64,000 bases of DNA from Alphaproteobacteria bacterium (GCA_017528205.1 JAFXPE010000003.1:51729-115728), one strand, 5' to 3'; positions 19,027-29,319 are shown, counted from the stretch's first letter. Program-made: numbers and translations. Notes: generated from the letters alone by a model not told the origin.

Positions 19027-22000
19027 ATGTTACGTTTCAGCTTTTTATTTTCTGCTTTGATTTTGCCGGCAATCTGCTTTGAGGCCGGAGCCGCAGAAAT
19101 CGATTTATACCCGGCCGATGATTTGCAATTTAAGGTTTCGGAAAACAAAGAAATGGTTTATGATAAAGACGGCAAACCGTTTTCCGGAGCGGTTATTTTG
19201 CCGGACGAAGCTCAGCGGCAGATGACCTATTTTTATAAAGACGGGCAAAAAAACGGGGTTGCGATTTCGCGCTATGATGATGAACATATCGAGCTGGAAA
19301 CAACTTATAAAGACGGCGCTAAAAACGGCGATGAAGTTATGTTTTATAACAACGGCAAACCGCAATACAAAAGGACTTACAGCGATAACCTTCTCAACGG
19401 AGAAGAAATTTTGTTTTATGAAAACGGCAAGCCACGCAAGCAGAGTTCTTATGCTAATAACGTCTTAAACGGTGAAGTCAATTATTTTGACATTGAAGGC
19501 AACCACATCAAAACCGAAACCTATAAAGACGGGGTATTAAACGGACCGGAGCGAATTATCGAAAATAAAACGTTGGTGGCGGAAAATAACTATGTTGACG
19601 GCAAACTCGACGGAGTGTGCAAAAAGTTCAATACGCAGTACCTGACCGACGAAATACATTATAAAAACGGAAAACGCGAAGGCGACCACAAAACTTATGC
19701 CGCAGACGGCAGCGTTATCCAAATTCCGTATCATAACGACAAGAAAAACGGCGTGGCCACCATTTATTATCCGAACAAGAAAATTGCGCAAAAATTGCTT
19801 TACGGAAACGATGAAAAAAACGGTGTCAGCTTAAAATTTTATGCCAACGAAGCCTTAGCCGCGGCCGAAAATTATCGGGCGGATAAGTTAGACGGCATCG
19901 GGCGCTATTTTGATGAAAACGGCAACTTGACCGCCGTCAAATATTTTGCCGAGGGCGAAAAAGTTTACGACGTAGATTTGACCTCCGGCACGGTGCACGA
20001 GCTTTATGACGCCTATCTGCACGGCCGCCTCACCCAGCTGAGCGACAAACGCGATTTGTGGTATCCGTTGCTGTGGCTGAGTTTGAGCACCGGCGCGGAA
20101 GATATGTTGCAAACCTTGGATAACGAAATGAAAATGTACGCGCTCGCAATCAACGATATGAGTGTTTATAAAAAACAAAATGAGGCTGATTATGCCGAAC
20201 AAAGCGAAAAGTTTTTCTTTGGGCTTACGCCGCTTTCTTATGCCGTCAGCGTTGCCGCTTCCACGGATACGTTACAGCGTTTTCTGAACCAGATTGACGA
20301 ACAAAACAGCGACGGCTCCACCGCTTTGCATTGCGCCGTTAAATCAAATAACACCGAAATCGTGAAATATCTTTTGGCACAGCGCGCCGATATGGAGATC
20401 AAAAACAAAAAGGGCAATACCGTGTTGTTTCAGGCCATTAAAGATTCCGCTCAGCCGGAAATCATCACCATGTTGATTGATAATGCCGCCAACGTTAACA
20501 CCTCAGACAGGCAAAAAAATACGCCGTTGATGTATGCGTTTGAACACGAGGCACCGGCCGAAGTTATCAGCGCGCTGATTAACGCCGGAGCCGATACCGC
20601 CAACATTTCTAAAGACGGCGACGATATTTTGCTTCATGCACTTAAAACCAAGCAAGATGCCTCCGTAGTCTACACCATTCTGAAGTCCGGACAATTTTCG
20701 CACGGCACGGATAAGGAAAAGCACGGCGCGTTATATTATGCCGTCGCCAATGATTATTCGCCGGAGCTCATTAAGCAGATAGCGGCGGCGGAGAGCGAAA
20801 AATCTGATTTTATCGATGCCGATGCGCTGATTAAAATTTTTGAGAAAAAGGACATTTCGTTGTTGCAAGCGCTTAATTTGCCGATGCGCGAAAATGTTGA
20901 CGGCGAAGGACACAGCGCATTGTTGCTGGCTTATATGAATGACGCCGCGCCGGAAATATTGGAATATTTATGGCCGCAGGGCGAAGAAAAAGAGGTTGTG
21001 CAATATTTGAGTGCCGTGGCCGAGGACGGCAAATCTATGTTGCTGGAGGCTTTGGCCAAAAACGATAAAGCTATGCTGCAAAAATTGCTCGACGAAGAGG
21101 TTGATACCGGCGGTGCGGAAGGCAAAGAAAACGCCCTCTTTTATGTTTTGACGCACGATGTCGATGCGGATATAACTCAAATAATATTGGCAGACAGTAC
21201 CGCAGAACAACTGAATCAAAAACTGCCGGAAAGCGAACAACCGATTTGGAAATATTTGCTGGTCAATAATAAAATTGATTTATTTAAAACGGTTTTGGAT
21301 AAGCTGAAAACGGTGCAACCGTTGCCCGACGAAGACGGAAATTCGCCGCTTGATGCGGTTATGAATCTGCCGGCGGAGCAAGGTGGCGAGCTGTTCGAGT
21401 TGGTGCTTTCCAACACGCCTAAACCTGATTTTAAGGCTTTGTGGCTGGCGTTAGACAATGATAACACTCAACAATTTGCCGCCCTTTTGGAGAAGAAACC
21501 CGACATCAACGGCTTTAATCCGGACGGCGAAAATCTGCTGACCTATATTGTTAAAAATAATCTGCGGCCGGAATTTGCGGAAATTTTGCATCAACACGGA
21601 TTTAATTTTGAACAAATCAACAGGCAACAGGAAACCGCCTTGGATATTGCCGTTAAGCAAAAGAATCCCGAATTGGCGGAGAAACTGATTGAATACGGTG
21701 CCAATGTTAACCGAATCGTCGATAAACGCTCATATCTGATGAATTTGACTTATGAAGATAACGACATTACCGACGTTATTTTGCAACATAATCCGAACCT
21801 GAAACTTGTTGCGCCGGAGGGTGAAACCGTTTTAATGGCGGCGGTAAAGAATTTAAACGCTAAAATTGTCGATTATGCGGTTGAGCGTGGGGCGGACGTT
21901 AATAAAAGAGACTTAAACGGCAACACGGCATTGCTGTATTTGGCCGATGCCATTGCGACCAATAAAGATGCCTCGCAGGATTTGTTGCTCTCCAAAGTTA

Positions 22001-22206
22001 AGGCAATTGCCGGAACTTTGGTGACCAAAGGCGCGGACATCAATCAGCGCAACGGCGACGGCGAAACCGTGCTTATTCGGTTGGCTCAGAAGTGTCCGGA
22101 GTTATACCTGGTTATGGCCGAGGCGTTTTACGATTATAACGCCGACAGCAACTTAAAAGACCAAACCGGCAAAACCGCCAAAGACTACGTGTCGCAAAGA
22201 AAATAA
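19027..22206 (+). CDS. Exported MORN-variant and ankyrin repeat protein, 1059 aa
   Basis: Signal peptide at residues 1-23 (…FEAGAAE). Residues about 45-315 hold around ten repeats of the type 'YKDGxKNGxxxxFYxNGK', matching the MORN-variant repeats of YwqK-like proteins. Residues about 390-1059 hold many ankyrin-like units, clearest as GSTALHCAVKSNNTEIVKYLL, GNTALLYLADA and GETVLIRLAQK. No catalytic domain is seen. It probably sits in the periplasm or at the cell surface and acts in protein binding. GGAAAGGAAAATA precedes the ATG; a hairpin terminator follows. It is a single-gene unit after rppH. The combination of the two repeat classes in one exported protein is uncommon. Confidence 0.85.
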   Translation: MLRFSFLFSALILPAICFEAGAAEIDLYPADDLQFKVSENKEMVYDKDGKPFSGAVILPDEAQRQMTYFYKDGQKNGVAISRYDDEHIELETTYKDGAKNGDEVMFYNNGKPQYKRTYSDNLLNGEEILFYENGKPRKQSSYANNVLNGEVNYFDIEGNHIKTETYKDGVLNGPERIIENKTLVAENNYVDGKLDGVCKKFNTQYLTDEIHYKNGKREGDHKTYAADGSVIQIPYHNDKKNGVATIYYPNKKIAQKLLYGNDEKNGVSLKFYANEALAAAENYRADKLDGIGRYFDENGNLTAVKYFAEGEKVYDVDLTSGTVHELYDAYLHGRLTQLSDKRDLWYPLLWLSLSTGAEDMLQTLDNEMKMYALAINDMSVYKKQNEADYAEQSEKFFFGLTPLSYAVSVAASTDTLQRFLNQIDEQNSDGSTALHCAVKSNNTEIVKYLLAQRADMEIKNKKGNTVLFQAIKDSAQPEIITMLIDNAANVNTSDRQKNTPLMYAFEHEAPAEVISALINAGADTANISKDGDDILLHALKTKQDASVVYTILKSGQFSHGTDKEKHGALYYAVANDYSPELIKQIAAAESEKSDFIDADALIKIFEKKDISLLQALNLPMRENVDGEGHSALLLAYMNDAAPEILEYLWPQGEEKEVVQYLSAVAEDGKSMLLEALAKNDKAMLQKLLDEEVDTGGAEGKENALFYVLTHDVDADITQIILADSTAEQLNQKLPESEQPIWKYLLVNNKIDLFKTVLDKLKTVQPLPDEDGNSPLDAVMNLPAEQGGELFELVLSNTPKPDFKALWLALDNDNTQQFAALLEKKPDINGFNPDGENLLTYIVKNNLRPEFAEILHQHGFNFEQINRQQETALDIAVKQKNPELAEKLIEYGANVNRIVDKRSYLMNLTYEDNDITDVILQHNPNLKLVAPEGETVLMAAVKNLNAKIVDYAVERGADVNKRDLNGNTALLYLADAIATNKDASQDLLLSKVKAIAGTLVTKGADINQRNGDGETVLIRLAQKCPELYLVMAEAFYDYNADSNLKDQTGKTAKDYVSQRK

Positions 22207-22218
22207 ATGCTTAAATTA

Positions 22219-22249
22219 AAAACAGCCGGTATCACACCGGATGTTTTTT
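22219..22249 (+). terminator. Rho-independent terminator
   Basis: AACA-G-CCGGT pairs with ACCGG-A-TGTT around a five-base loop, with one G-A mismatch, followed by six T. It closes the MORN/ankyrin gene. Confidence 0.75.
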
Positions 22250-22312
22250 GCTGAATATTAAAAATAATGCTTGCATTTAAAAAAGATTTGATATATGTAC
22301 TTATCTGTCAAG

Positions 22313-22389
22313 GCGCCCGTAGCTTAATTGGATAGAGCATCTGACTACGGATCAGAAGGTTGTGAGTTCGAGTCCCGCCGGGCGCGCCA
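22313..22389 (+). tRNA. tRNA-Arg(ACG)
   Basis: 77 bases with encoded CCA. Acceptor GCGCCCG pairs with CGGGCGC; anticodon stem TCTGA/TCAGA encloses loop CTACGGA with anticodon ACG at 22347-22349; D-arm AGCTTAATTGGATAGAGC and T-loop TTCGAGT are standard. The T-stem has one A-C mismatch (GTGAG/CCCGC), unusual but tolerable. Confidence 0.96.
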
Positions 22390-22395
22390 ATAGAA

Positions 22396-22424
22396 AAAGG
22401 GTTTGCCTTATCGGCAAGCCCTTT
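22396..22424 (+). terminator. Terminator hairpin after tRNA-Arg
   Basis: AAAGGGTTTGCC pairs with GGCAAGCCCTTT around loop TTATC (12 bp, one G-U), followed by ATTTGTT. It lies directly behind the tRNA and before the next gene's ribosome binding site. Confidence 0.75.
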
Positions 22425-22447
22425 ATTTGTTATGCAAAGGAATAACT

Positions 22448-24004
22448 ATGAAAAAAGTCATTGTCATCGGTGCCGGTCCTGCCGGTTTGGTTGCCGCTTC
22501 GGAGCTGTTGCTGAAATCCGATGATTATGACGTTACCCTTTTGGAAGAAAGCTCTTACATCGGCGGTATCGCACGCACCGTCAGCCACAACGGCAATCGT
22601 ATGGATATCGGCGCACACCGATTCTTTTCTAAGGACGATGAGGTTAATAAGTGGTGGAATGATTTGATGCCGCTGCAAGGCAAACCGGCGCAAGATGATT
22701 TGCAAACCGGTCGCAAGGTTACTCTAAACCCGAACGGGCCGAATCCGGAAACAGAAGATAATGTGCGTCTTTTTCGTCGCCGTTGGTCGCGCATCTATTA
22801 TCGCTGCAAGTTTTTTGACTACCCGATTAAGCTCAATTTTAACACCGTTTGGAATATGGGGATTTTTACCACGCTGAAGGCGGGATTTAGTTATTTAATG
22901 ACCTTGCTTCGCAAACTGCCGGAAACATCTTTGGAAAATTTTTATATAAATCGTTTCGGGTACAAACTTTATTCTATGTTTTTTGAAGATTACACCCAAA
23001 AAGTTTGGGGGCGTCACCCTTCCGCCATTTCTGCCGATTGGGGGGCGCAGCGGGTTAAGGGATTATCCATTGTGGCAATTTTGAAAGATATAGTGCAGAA
23101 ATTGTTGCCGATTAAAGCCAAAAATGTAGAAACTTCATTAGTTGAAGAATTTACTTATCCGAAATTCGGCGCCGGTCATCTTTGGGAACAAGCCGCGCAA
23201 AGAATTTTAAACCGCGGCGGAAAAATAATTTTGAATGCGAAAGTGGTTTCCCTTCGCTCCGCAAATCAAAAAATAACCGAAGTACACTATATTCATAACG
23301 GCAAGGAAACGACCGTAAACGCGGATATCGTCATTTCTTCTATGCCGCTGAAAGATTTGATTGCCGGTATGAATGACGTGCCGCAAAACATCAGAGACAT
23401 TGCCGCAGGATTGCCGTATCGCGACTTTTTGATTGTCGGTCTGCTGGTTAAAAAATGCAATTTGAAAAACAACACCGACTTTCCTACTCCGGCCGATATT
23501 ATTCCGGATTGCTGGATATATATTCAAGATACCGGCGTGCAATTGGGGCGGCTTGATATTTTCAACAACTGGTCGCCGTATATGCTTAAAAATCCGCAAA
23601 AAGAAGTTTTCTTGGGGTTGGAATATTTTTGCAACGTTGGCGATGAACTGTGGAATATGAGTGATGATGAATTGCGGGCCAAAGGCACGAATGAATTGCT
23701 TAAAATTAAGGCTATAACTTCTGCCGATGACGTGATTGATGCCCACGTCGAACGTATGAAAAAAGCCTATCCCGCCTATTTTGACACTTATAAAGATATT
23801 AATCTGCTGGTTGAATATCTGAACACTTTTGACAATCTGTATTGCGTCGGCCGCAACGGACAACATCGCTATAACAACATGGACCATTCCATGGCCACTT
23901 CGTTTGCCGCGGTTAAGCATATTTTGGGGCAAATTAACGATAAAAAAATTATTTGGGCGGTCAATACCGAAAAATCGTATCACGAAAGCAAAAAAAGCGC
24001 TTAG
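22448..24004 (+). CDS. FAD/NAD(P)-binding oxidoreductase, amine-oxidase/UGM-like fold
   Basis: The start at 22448 is supported by AAAGGAATAACT. The N-terminus has a dinucleotide-binding motif ([18 protein letters not shown]) and a second FAD contact, [23 protein letters not shown], as in protoporphyrinogen-oxidase and UDP-galactopyranose-mutase-like proteins. The C-terminal FAD segment reads [20 protein letters not shown]. It has 518 residues and no signal peptide. The substrate cannot be deduced. Conserved relatives are usually annotated only as NAD(P)/FAD-dependent oxidoreductases, sometimes near glycan genes. It converges on a kinase gene. Confidence 0.8.
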   Translation: MKKVIVIGAGPAGLVAASELLLKSDDYDVTLLEESSYIGGIARTVSHNGNRMDIGAHRFFSKDDEVNKWWNDLMPLQGKPAQDDLQTGRKVTLNPNGPNPETEDNVRLFRRRWSRIYYRCKFFDYPIKLNFNTVWNMGIFTTLKAGFSYLMTLLRKLPETSLENFYINRFGYKLYSMFFEDYTQKVWGRHPSAISADWGAQRVKGLSIVAILKDIVQKLLPIKAKNVETSLVEEFTYPKFGAGHLWEQAAQRILNRGGKIILNAKVVSLRSANQKITEVHYIHNGKETTVNADIVISSMPLKDLIAGMNDVPQNIRDIAAGLPYRDFLIVGLLVKKCNLKNNTDFPTPADIIPDCWIYIQDTGVQLGRLDIFNNWSPYMLKNPQKEVFLGLEYFCNVGDELWNMSDDELRAKGTNELLKIKAITSADDVIDAHVERMKKAYPAYFDTYKDINLLVEYLNTFDNLYCVGRNGQHRYNNMDHSMATSFAAVKHILGQINDKKIIWAVNTEKSYHESKKSA

Positions 24005-24011
24005 TCGCAAT

Positions 24012-24926
24012 TTACTCAAACATTTTCAGCAAACGCAACAGATAAGGCGACGGGGTTTCACTGCAGCGGGTTAAGCCGTAGCCGATATAACGCAACGCCA
24101 AGCCGTCGATTTGCTTTTGCGAAATGCCGTGAACAACTATTTTGTTATAGATTTTCAGCACCTCTAACGCCAGCTTGCGATTTATTTTATACAGCGGAAA
24201 AAAGTCTTGCACAATCGGCACTACTCGCGCATTGCCGAAATCAACAATACCATTCAAAACATTATAATTTTCCGTATCCACCAAAATATTGCTACCGCTC
24301 AAATCGTTATGGCAAAGCGCCTCCGGCACCTGTTCGTCATCGGTTTCGTAATCATCTAAATTGAGGCGCCCAGAGCTGTGTTGCAACAACGCGGCTTTAA
24401 CCTTTTCCATATCAAAATCCGGACGATTGCCGACGTCCCAACTTTCCATAGCTTCAACTATATCGGCTCCGACCGGCGGAATTTCCAAAGTATCATAATC
24501 TATGGCGTGCATCATGGCAAAAAACTTGGCAATTTGTCGCGCCAGACTTTCCTGTTGCTGAGGATTTAAGGCATCGTATCCGGTTGTGTGTTCCCCCTCG
24601 CCGCGATTGTCGCAGATTTTACCGGCGAAACGCTTAGAAACGGAAAACGGACATTCTTCCGCAATCAGCTCAATTTTGTGCACCCTGTCCGGCATTTTTT
24701 CTTCAATGTACGGAAACACGGAATCGATGATTTTCTTTTCGCGTTGCATGGTTCGCCAAATTATTTCGGCCTTAGGAAAACGCACCAACAGATTATCTAC
24801 GGCATAAGCAATCGAGCGCGAACCGCCGGGCAATCGCTCGATGGTGCGAACCAAAATGCCGGTGTCGGAAATAATTTGCCGCACCTCATCTAAATCTTCT
24901 GCTTCTTCCGCCGTTAAAAACCGCAT
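24012..24926 (-). CDS. Aminoglycoside phosphotransferase-fold kinase
   Basis: Protein-kinase-like small-molecule kinase of the APH/choline-kinase fold. The catalytic loop is visible as CHNDLSGSNILVD and the metal site as GIVDFGNARV. The start at 24926 is chosen because GAGGAGAAGACG lies in front; an upstream ATG at 24956 has no site. 304 residues. The substrate is unknown: members phosphorylate antibiotics, sugars, choline or macrolides, and chromosomal copies like this are usually housekeeping rather than resistance genes. Single minus-strand gene. Confidence 0.85.
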   Translation of the reverse strand: MRFLTAEEAEDLDEVRQIISDTGILVRTIERLPGGSRSIAYAVDNLLVRFPKAEIIWRTMQREKKIIDSVFPYIEEKMPDRVHKIELIAEECPFSVSKRFAGKICDNRGEGEHTTGYDALNPQQQESLARQIAKFFAMMHAIDYDTLEIPPVGADIVEAMESWDVGNRPDFDMEKVKAALLQHSSGRLNLDDYETDDEQVPEALCHNDLSGSNILVDTENYNVLNGIVDFGNARVVPIVQDFFPLYKINRKLALEVLKIYNKIVVHGISQKQIDGLALRYIGYGLTRCSETPSPYLLRLLKMFE

Positions 24927-25087
24927 CGTCTTCTCCTCTGATTTTATTATACGCAAGTTTGGTTAAATTTTCGTTTTCGGTATCTTGTTAATTGTCATAT
25001 AGCCGAATTATTTATTGCTATATTCTCAAACAATACATATTTGTTTGAGGTTTTGAAAATAAGTTAAATACAATTAAGCATACGATT

Positions 25088-25399
25088 ATGAAAGTACTAT
25101 CCGTTAAAAACATCAGAGATGCCATTCTTTCAATAGAATGTGGAAACAGAAATTTGTGTCGGTTGCGGCAAATTAGCAACGAGGAATTGTCAGATTGTGA
25201 TTTTTACGTTGATTTGCAAATGAGAGATTATCATGTTGAAGAGCTAATCTATAAATTAAACAATCTTCACAGTTTGCGACTGCCGCGTGAAATTCGTAAG
25301 GTAACTACCAATAATACGGTTCGCTCGTTTATTGATACAGCAAATATGTACATAAAAGAGTTGGCAGCCCTCAAAGATTTTATGCCTCATCTCGCTTGA
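25088..25399 (+). CDS. Hypothetical small protein, 103 aa
   Basis: Short soluble protein starting at ATG 25088 and ending before a strong terminator. It is charged and probably helical, with Cys at about residues 18 and 24 (ECGNRNLCRLRQ) and no membrane segment. The leader lacks a clear purine-rich ribosome binding site. It is isolated between two minus-strand genes. The terminator and codon use make a real gene likely, but I recognise no family. Confidence 0.6.
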   Translation: MKVLSVKNIRDAILSIECGNRNLCRLRQISNEELSDCDFYVDLQMRDYHVEELIYKLNNLHSLRLPREIRKVTTNNTVRSFIDTANMYIKELAALKDFMPHLA

Positions 25400-25419
25400 T
25401 TTTATGTTTTTAAATTTAA

Positions 25420-25453
25420 ACAGCCTGCACCATTTGATGCAGGCTGTATTTTT
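25420..25453 (+). terminator. Rho-independent terminator
   Basis: Perfect 10-bp stem ACAGCCTGCA / TGCAGGCTGT with an 8-base loop, then ATTTTTT. It closes the small gene at 25088 and lies between it and the convergent thrS. Confidence 0.85.
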
Positions 25454-25471
25454 TATAGTTTAAGCATTAAA

Positions 25472-27403
25472 TTATTCAAAGCGATGCGGCATTTCCGACT
25501 CTTTTTGCATTTGTTTTACAAACGCGTCAAGCGACATTGTTTCTTGCTTGTCGCTACCCAAATGGCGAATCGTAACGCTGCGATTTTCCTTTTCCTTAGC
25601 GCCGACAACCACAATTACCGGAACTTTGGAAAGCGAATGTTCACGCACTTTATAATTGATTTTCTCGTTGCGCAAATCGGCCTCGGACTTAATGCCCACC
25701 TTATCCAACTCGGCAACGATTTCTTCGGCATAGCCGTCAAACTCGCTGACAATCGGAGCTACCACAACCGGCAACGGAGACAACCACAGCGGCAATTTGC
25801 CGGCATGGTGTTCAATCAAAATACCCAAAAAGCGCTCAATTGAACCGAACAACGCGCGGTGCAACATCACCGGACGATGCTTTTCGCCATCTTCGCCGAT
25901 ATAAGAAATATCAAAGCGTTGCGGCAAATTCATATCCACCTGAATGGTACCGCATTGCCACTCACGACCGATAGCATCTTTCAAAATAAATTCCAGCTTC
26001 GGACCGTAAAACGCTCCCTCACCCGGATTGATTTCATAAGCATAACCGTGCTTTTCCAAAGCGTGAGCCAAGGAATTCTCGCACAAATCCCAAATTTCGT
26101 CGCTACCGATACGATAAATGCTTTCCGGCCGCGTTGAAAGATAAATTTTGACGCTGTCAAAGCCGAAGTCTTTATAAATATCGAAAATCAGCTTCATAGT
26201 GTTTATGCACTCCTCTTCCATTTGTTCCGGCGTGCAGAAAATATGCGCATCATCTTGTGTAAATTCACGCACCCGCATCAAGCCCATCAAAGCACCGGAG
26301 GCCTCATAGCGGTTAACCTTTCCGAACTCAGCCATTCTGAGCGGCAAATCACGATACGACTTTACACCTTGCTTATAAACCAACAATCCGCCCGGGCAGT
26401 TCATCGGCTTTACGCAGAACATACTGCCGTCTTCCATCTCGCCGGAATAATTGTGTGCGCCATATTTATCCCAGTGTCCGGAAGTTTCCCACAAAACGCG
26501 GTTCATAACGCGCGGAGTCTCAATTTCGATATAACCGTTATGCTCTTGACGGTTGCGCATATATTCAATCAATTTGCGATAAACGCGGAAACCTTTGTCA
26601 TGCCAAAATACCGCACCCGGCGCATATTCCGGCTCAAAGTGGAACAAATCCATTTCCTTGCCGATTTTGCGGTGATCGCGTTTGGCGGCCTCTTCCATCA
26701 TGGTGATGTAAGCGTCCAAATCTTTTTTGTTGGCCCACGCGGTTGCATACAAACGTTGCAACATTTCTTTGCTGGAATCGCCGCGCCAATAAGCACCGGC
26801 AACTTTCATCAACTTAAATGCATCGCCGATTTTGGAAGTTGACGGAACATGCGGGCCGCGACACAAATCGGTGTAATTTCCCTGACGATAAAGAGTTATG
26901 ATTTCATCTTCAGGCAAATCTTCTATAATTTCAACTTTATAATGTTCACCTTTATCTTTGAAGAATTTAATTGCATCGTTGCGTGGCATTACAATACGCT
27001 CGATTTTTTCATCACGCTTAACGATTTCGTGCATTTTTTCTTCGATTTTTGCAAAATCTTCGATGGTAAACGGCTCTTTGCGCGCAAAGTCATAATAGAA
27101 TCCGTTTTCAATAGCCGGTCCGATGGTTACTTGCGTATCCGGCCAAATTTCTTGCACAGCCTCAGCCATAACGTGAGCGCAAGAGTGTCTTAAAATGTGC
27201 AAACCGTCTTTATCTTTGACGGTGATAATAGTGAGTGTAGAATCGGTAGTTATCGGGGTTGTGAGGTCTTGCAATTTGTCGTTAACGCTGACCGCCAATG
27301 CGGCTTTAGCTAAGTTCGGACTGATTTTTTGAGCGATTTCCAAGCCGGAAATCCCCTCTTTTTCTTCTAACACACTGCCATCCGGCAATTTAATTTTTAT
27401 CAT
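25472..27403 (-). CDS. thrS: Threonyl-tRNA synthetase
   Basis: Class II synthetase charging tRNA-Thr. Domain order is standard: TGS domain (residues 1-60, IKLPDGSVLEEKEG), editing domain with HSCAHVMAEAV and the zinc-like YTDLCRGPHVP motif, catalytic core with motif 2 MRVREFTQDDAHIFC and CVKPMNCPGG, and the anticodon-binding domain from about 540. The 643-residue length is normal. AAAAGGTAGAAAACA precedes the ATG. It lies 30 bases downstream of a glycosyltransferase gene on the same strand and may be co-transcribed with it. No T-box-like leader is visible. Confidence 0.98.
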   Translation of the reverse strand: MIKIKLPDGSVLEEKEGISGLEIAQKISPNLAKAALAVSVNDKLQDLTTPITTDSTLTIITVKDKDGLHILRHSCAHVMAEAVQEIWPDTQVTIGPAIENGFYYDFARKEPFTIEDFAKIEEKMHEIVKRDEKIERIVMPRNDAIKFFKDKGEHYKVEIIEDLPEDEIITLYRQGNYTDLCRGPHVPSTSKIGDAFKLMKVAGAYWRGDSSKEMLQRLYATAWANKKDLDAYITMMEEAAKRDHRKIGKEMDLFHFEPEYAPGAVFWHDKGFRVYRKLIEYMRNRQEHNGYIEIETPRVMNRVLWETSGHWDKYGAHNYSGEMEDGSMFCVKPMNCPGGLLVYKQGVKSYRDLPLRMAEFGKVNRYEASGALMGLMRVREFTQDDAHIFCTPEQMEEECINTMKLIFDIYKDFGFDSVKIYLSTRPESIYRIGSDEIWDLCENSLAHALEKHGYAYEINPGEGAFYGPKLEFILKDAIGREWQCGTIQVDMNLPQRFDISYIGEDGEKHRPVMLHRALFGSIERFLGILIEHHAGKLPLWLSPLPVVVAPIVSEFDGYAEEIVAELDKVGIKSEADLRNEKINYKVREHSLSKVPVIVVVGAKEKENRSVTIRHLGSDKQETMSLDAFVKQMQKESEMPHRFE

Positions 27404-27433
27404 TGTTTTCTACCTTTTCACTATTAATAAATT

Positions 27434-28588
27434 CTACTTTTGATTCATGAGTTCTTCATAAACCTTGATTGTTTTATCACACATAATTTGTTTTGTAAAA
27501 TGTTCTTTTATATTTTTTATTGCCGCGGCACCGATTTTTTCGCGCTCGTCGGTTGAAAGATTTAAGGCCCAATGAATAGCCGCGGCTAAATCATCGGCAT
27601 TTCCGCTTTCAAACAATTTGCCGGTAACCCCGTCAATTACGGTTTCTCTGGAGCCGCCGATATTCGACGCCACCACAATCCGCCCCATGGCCTGTCCCTC
27701 AATGGCAATGCGGCCGAATGCCTCCGGCTCGATGGAAGTGGAAAGCACCACATCAGACACCATCATTGCGGTCGGAACATCGGAAGTGTGGCACACAAAA
27801 GCGAATCGGTCAGACATGCCGTAATTATTAATCATTTCATGCAGTTCTTCGGTATATTTAACGCGCCCCTGGTCGTCACCGATTAACACACAGAAAAAAT
27901 CTTCATCTTTGATTTTATTTAAGGCTTCAATCAGCAACTTTTGGCCTTTCCAGTTGGTTAAGCGCCCGATAAGGGTTACGAGCGGCTTATCTTCCGGAAT
28001 ATTGTTATCTTCCAAAAACTTAATCATACGCTCGGCCGAAGTGTTTTCGATATTGAAATTATCCATATTGACACAGCGGGCAATCTGGCGAATTTTTCCC
28101 TCATCCGTGCCATATTTGTTGATGATATGCTCTTTAATGTGTCCGGAAATGGCAATCACCCGCTCGCCGTATGTCATTACCCGATTATAAAACTTTTTGA
28201 TTTCGTGCGGTCCCAAACCGTAGGTGCCGTGAAAAGTGGTCATAAAATGTACACCGCATTTTTTGGCCGCCCAATAAGCGCTCCACGCCGGAGCACGCGA
28301 GCGAGCGTGCACAATGGTTATACCGTGTTCCTTGATTATTTTGGCGAGCCTTTGCGCATTGAGCCACATTTTGAATATGTTTTTGGTTTTCAGCGGCAAA
28401 GTAAAGTGCTTAACCTTCAATCTTTCGAGCTGAACCTGCATACGTCCGCCGGCGGAAGCCACATAGTTTTCAATGCCGCGCTTTTGCAATTCTGACGCAA
28501 TTTCAATTGTTCCCAACTCTACGCCGCCCTGATTAAGCTCAGGCAGCACTTGCAAAATTACCATTTTTTTATCTTTTTTTTCAGACAT
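27434..28588 (-). CDS. Glycosyltransferase family 4 (GT-B fold)
   Basis: Retaining glycosyltransferase with an N-terminal acceptor domain (VLPELNQGGVELGTIEIASEL) and C-terminal donor-binding domain. The latter includes VTLIGRLTNWKGQKLLIEAL and the E-x7-E region SIEPEAFGRIAIEGQAMG, typical of GT4 enzymes for lipopolysaccharide or other surface glycans. 384 residues. The start at 28588 has GAGGG 4 bases upstream. No signal or membrane segment. Its downstream neighbour thrS is functionally unrelated. Donor and acceptor sugars are not deducible. Confidence 0.9.
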   Translation of the reverse strand: MSEKKDKKMVILQVLPELNQGGVELGTIEIASELQKRGIENYVASAGGRMQVQLERLKVKHFTLPLKTKNIFKMWLNAQRLAKIIKEHGITIVHARSRAPAWSAYWAAKKCGVHFMTTFHGTYGLGPHEIKKFYNRVMTYGERVIAISGHIKEHIINKYGTDEGKIRQIARCVNMDNFNIENTSAERMIKFLEDNNIPEDKPLVTLIGRLTNWKGQKLLIEALNKIKDEDFFCVLIGDDQGRVKYTEELHEMINNYGMSDRFAFVCHTSDVPTAMMVSDVVLSTSIEPEAFGRIAIEGQAMGRIVVASNIGGSRETVIDGVTGKLFESGNADDLAAAIHWALNLSTDEREKIGAAAIKNIKEHFTKQIMCDKTIKVYEELMNQK

Positions 28589-28681
28589 CAGACCCTCTGT
28601 ATATGTTTAAATATGGTGTATTTTAGTCAATATCTTTATTTTTTTCAAAAAATAACACCGGCTTATGCACATTTTGCCTAC

Positions 28682-28718
28682 AAAAAAAGAGTGTCTGCTT
28701 TTTGAAGGCAAACACTCT
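28682..28718 (-). terminator. Rho-independent terminator
   Basis: On the minus strand AGAGTGT...ACACTCT enclose an inner TGCCTT/AAAGCA pairing, followed by a run of seven T. It closes the small membrane-protein gene at 28738-29085. Confidence 0.8.
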
Positions 28719-28737
28719 CCCGATATGTTATTATCGC

Positions 28738-29085
28738 TTATTTCTCATCATCTTCCGCTGACCATAGGTTGCAAATCATATCGCGCACCTCGGGATTAAA
28801 CTTAACCAAAGCGCAGATACCGGCAGCACACACAACATAGGTAAAAAACGCCAGCATTCCGCAGAAGATGGCAACTACCGTACCGATAATCAGACAGGCA
28901 AACATACCAATCGGCTTGAATACCGGTGCCAACACCATGGTTAAGAGTAGAAAGAAGGCAATGCACATGGGCCAACCTTCTCCGTCCGGATCGTTGGGTA
29001 CTTCAGCAAACGGGCTGTCAATCAGAGCCCAAAGAGTGAAAAATGCGATAATGCACACAACAATAAAAATGATTTTTTCTTTCAT
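28738..29085 (-). CDS. Small membrane protein, three to four helices
   Basis: 115 residues if started at ATG 29085 (MKEKIIFIVV...), which puts a hydrophobic helix at the very N-terminus. The frame stays open upstream to a TTG at 29151, but that would add a charged stretch unlikely to precede the first helix. Two further hydrophobic segments follow (about 35-55 and 58-85), then a soluble acidic end (WSAEDDEK). A loop reads PNDPDGEGWP. The ribosome binding site is weak, so the start is uncertain. Family not recognised. Confidence 0.6.
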   Translation of the reverse strand: MKEKIIFIVVCIIAFFTLWALIDSPFAEVPNDPDGEGWPMCIAFFLLLTMVLAPVFKPIGMFACLIIGTVVAIFCGMLAFFTYVVCAAGICALVKFNPEVRDMICNLWSAEDDEK

Positions 29086-29319
29086 CTTTTTTCTATTTTG
29101 AGGGTTCAACATTTCGGAGTTTTCAAAGCATATATAACGTTGTTCCTTCAAACCAGAAGAAAATAAAAGAAGTAAATCCTTACCTTAAAAATTGTTATAA
29201 TGCTTAATATATCAATTTTGATTATAGATTATTTGACAAAAAAATCAAGCGTTATTTTTGTCGGTAACAATTTTGGGGAAGAACAAGTAAAGAATAGTGT
29301 TGTTTTTTTCGCGTTGTGT

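Noticed and set aside
24012..24926. Aminoglycoside resistance gene
   Set aside because: Only the broad APH kinase fold is visible; no resistance-enzyme subclass motif or mobile context supports a resistance role.
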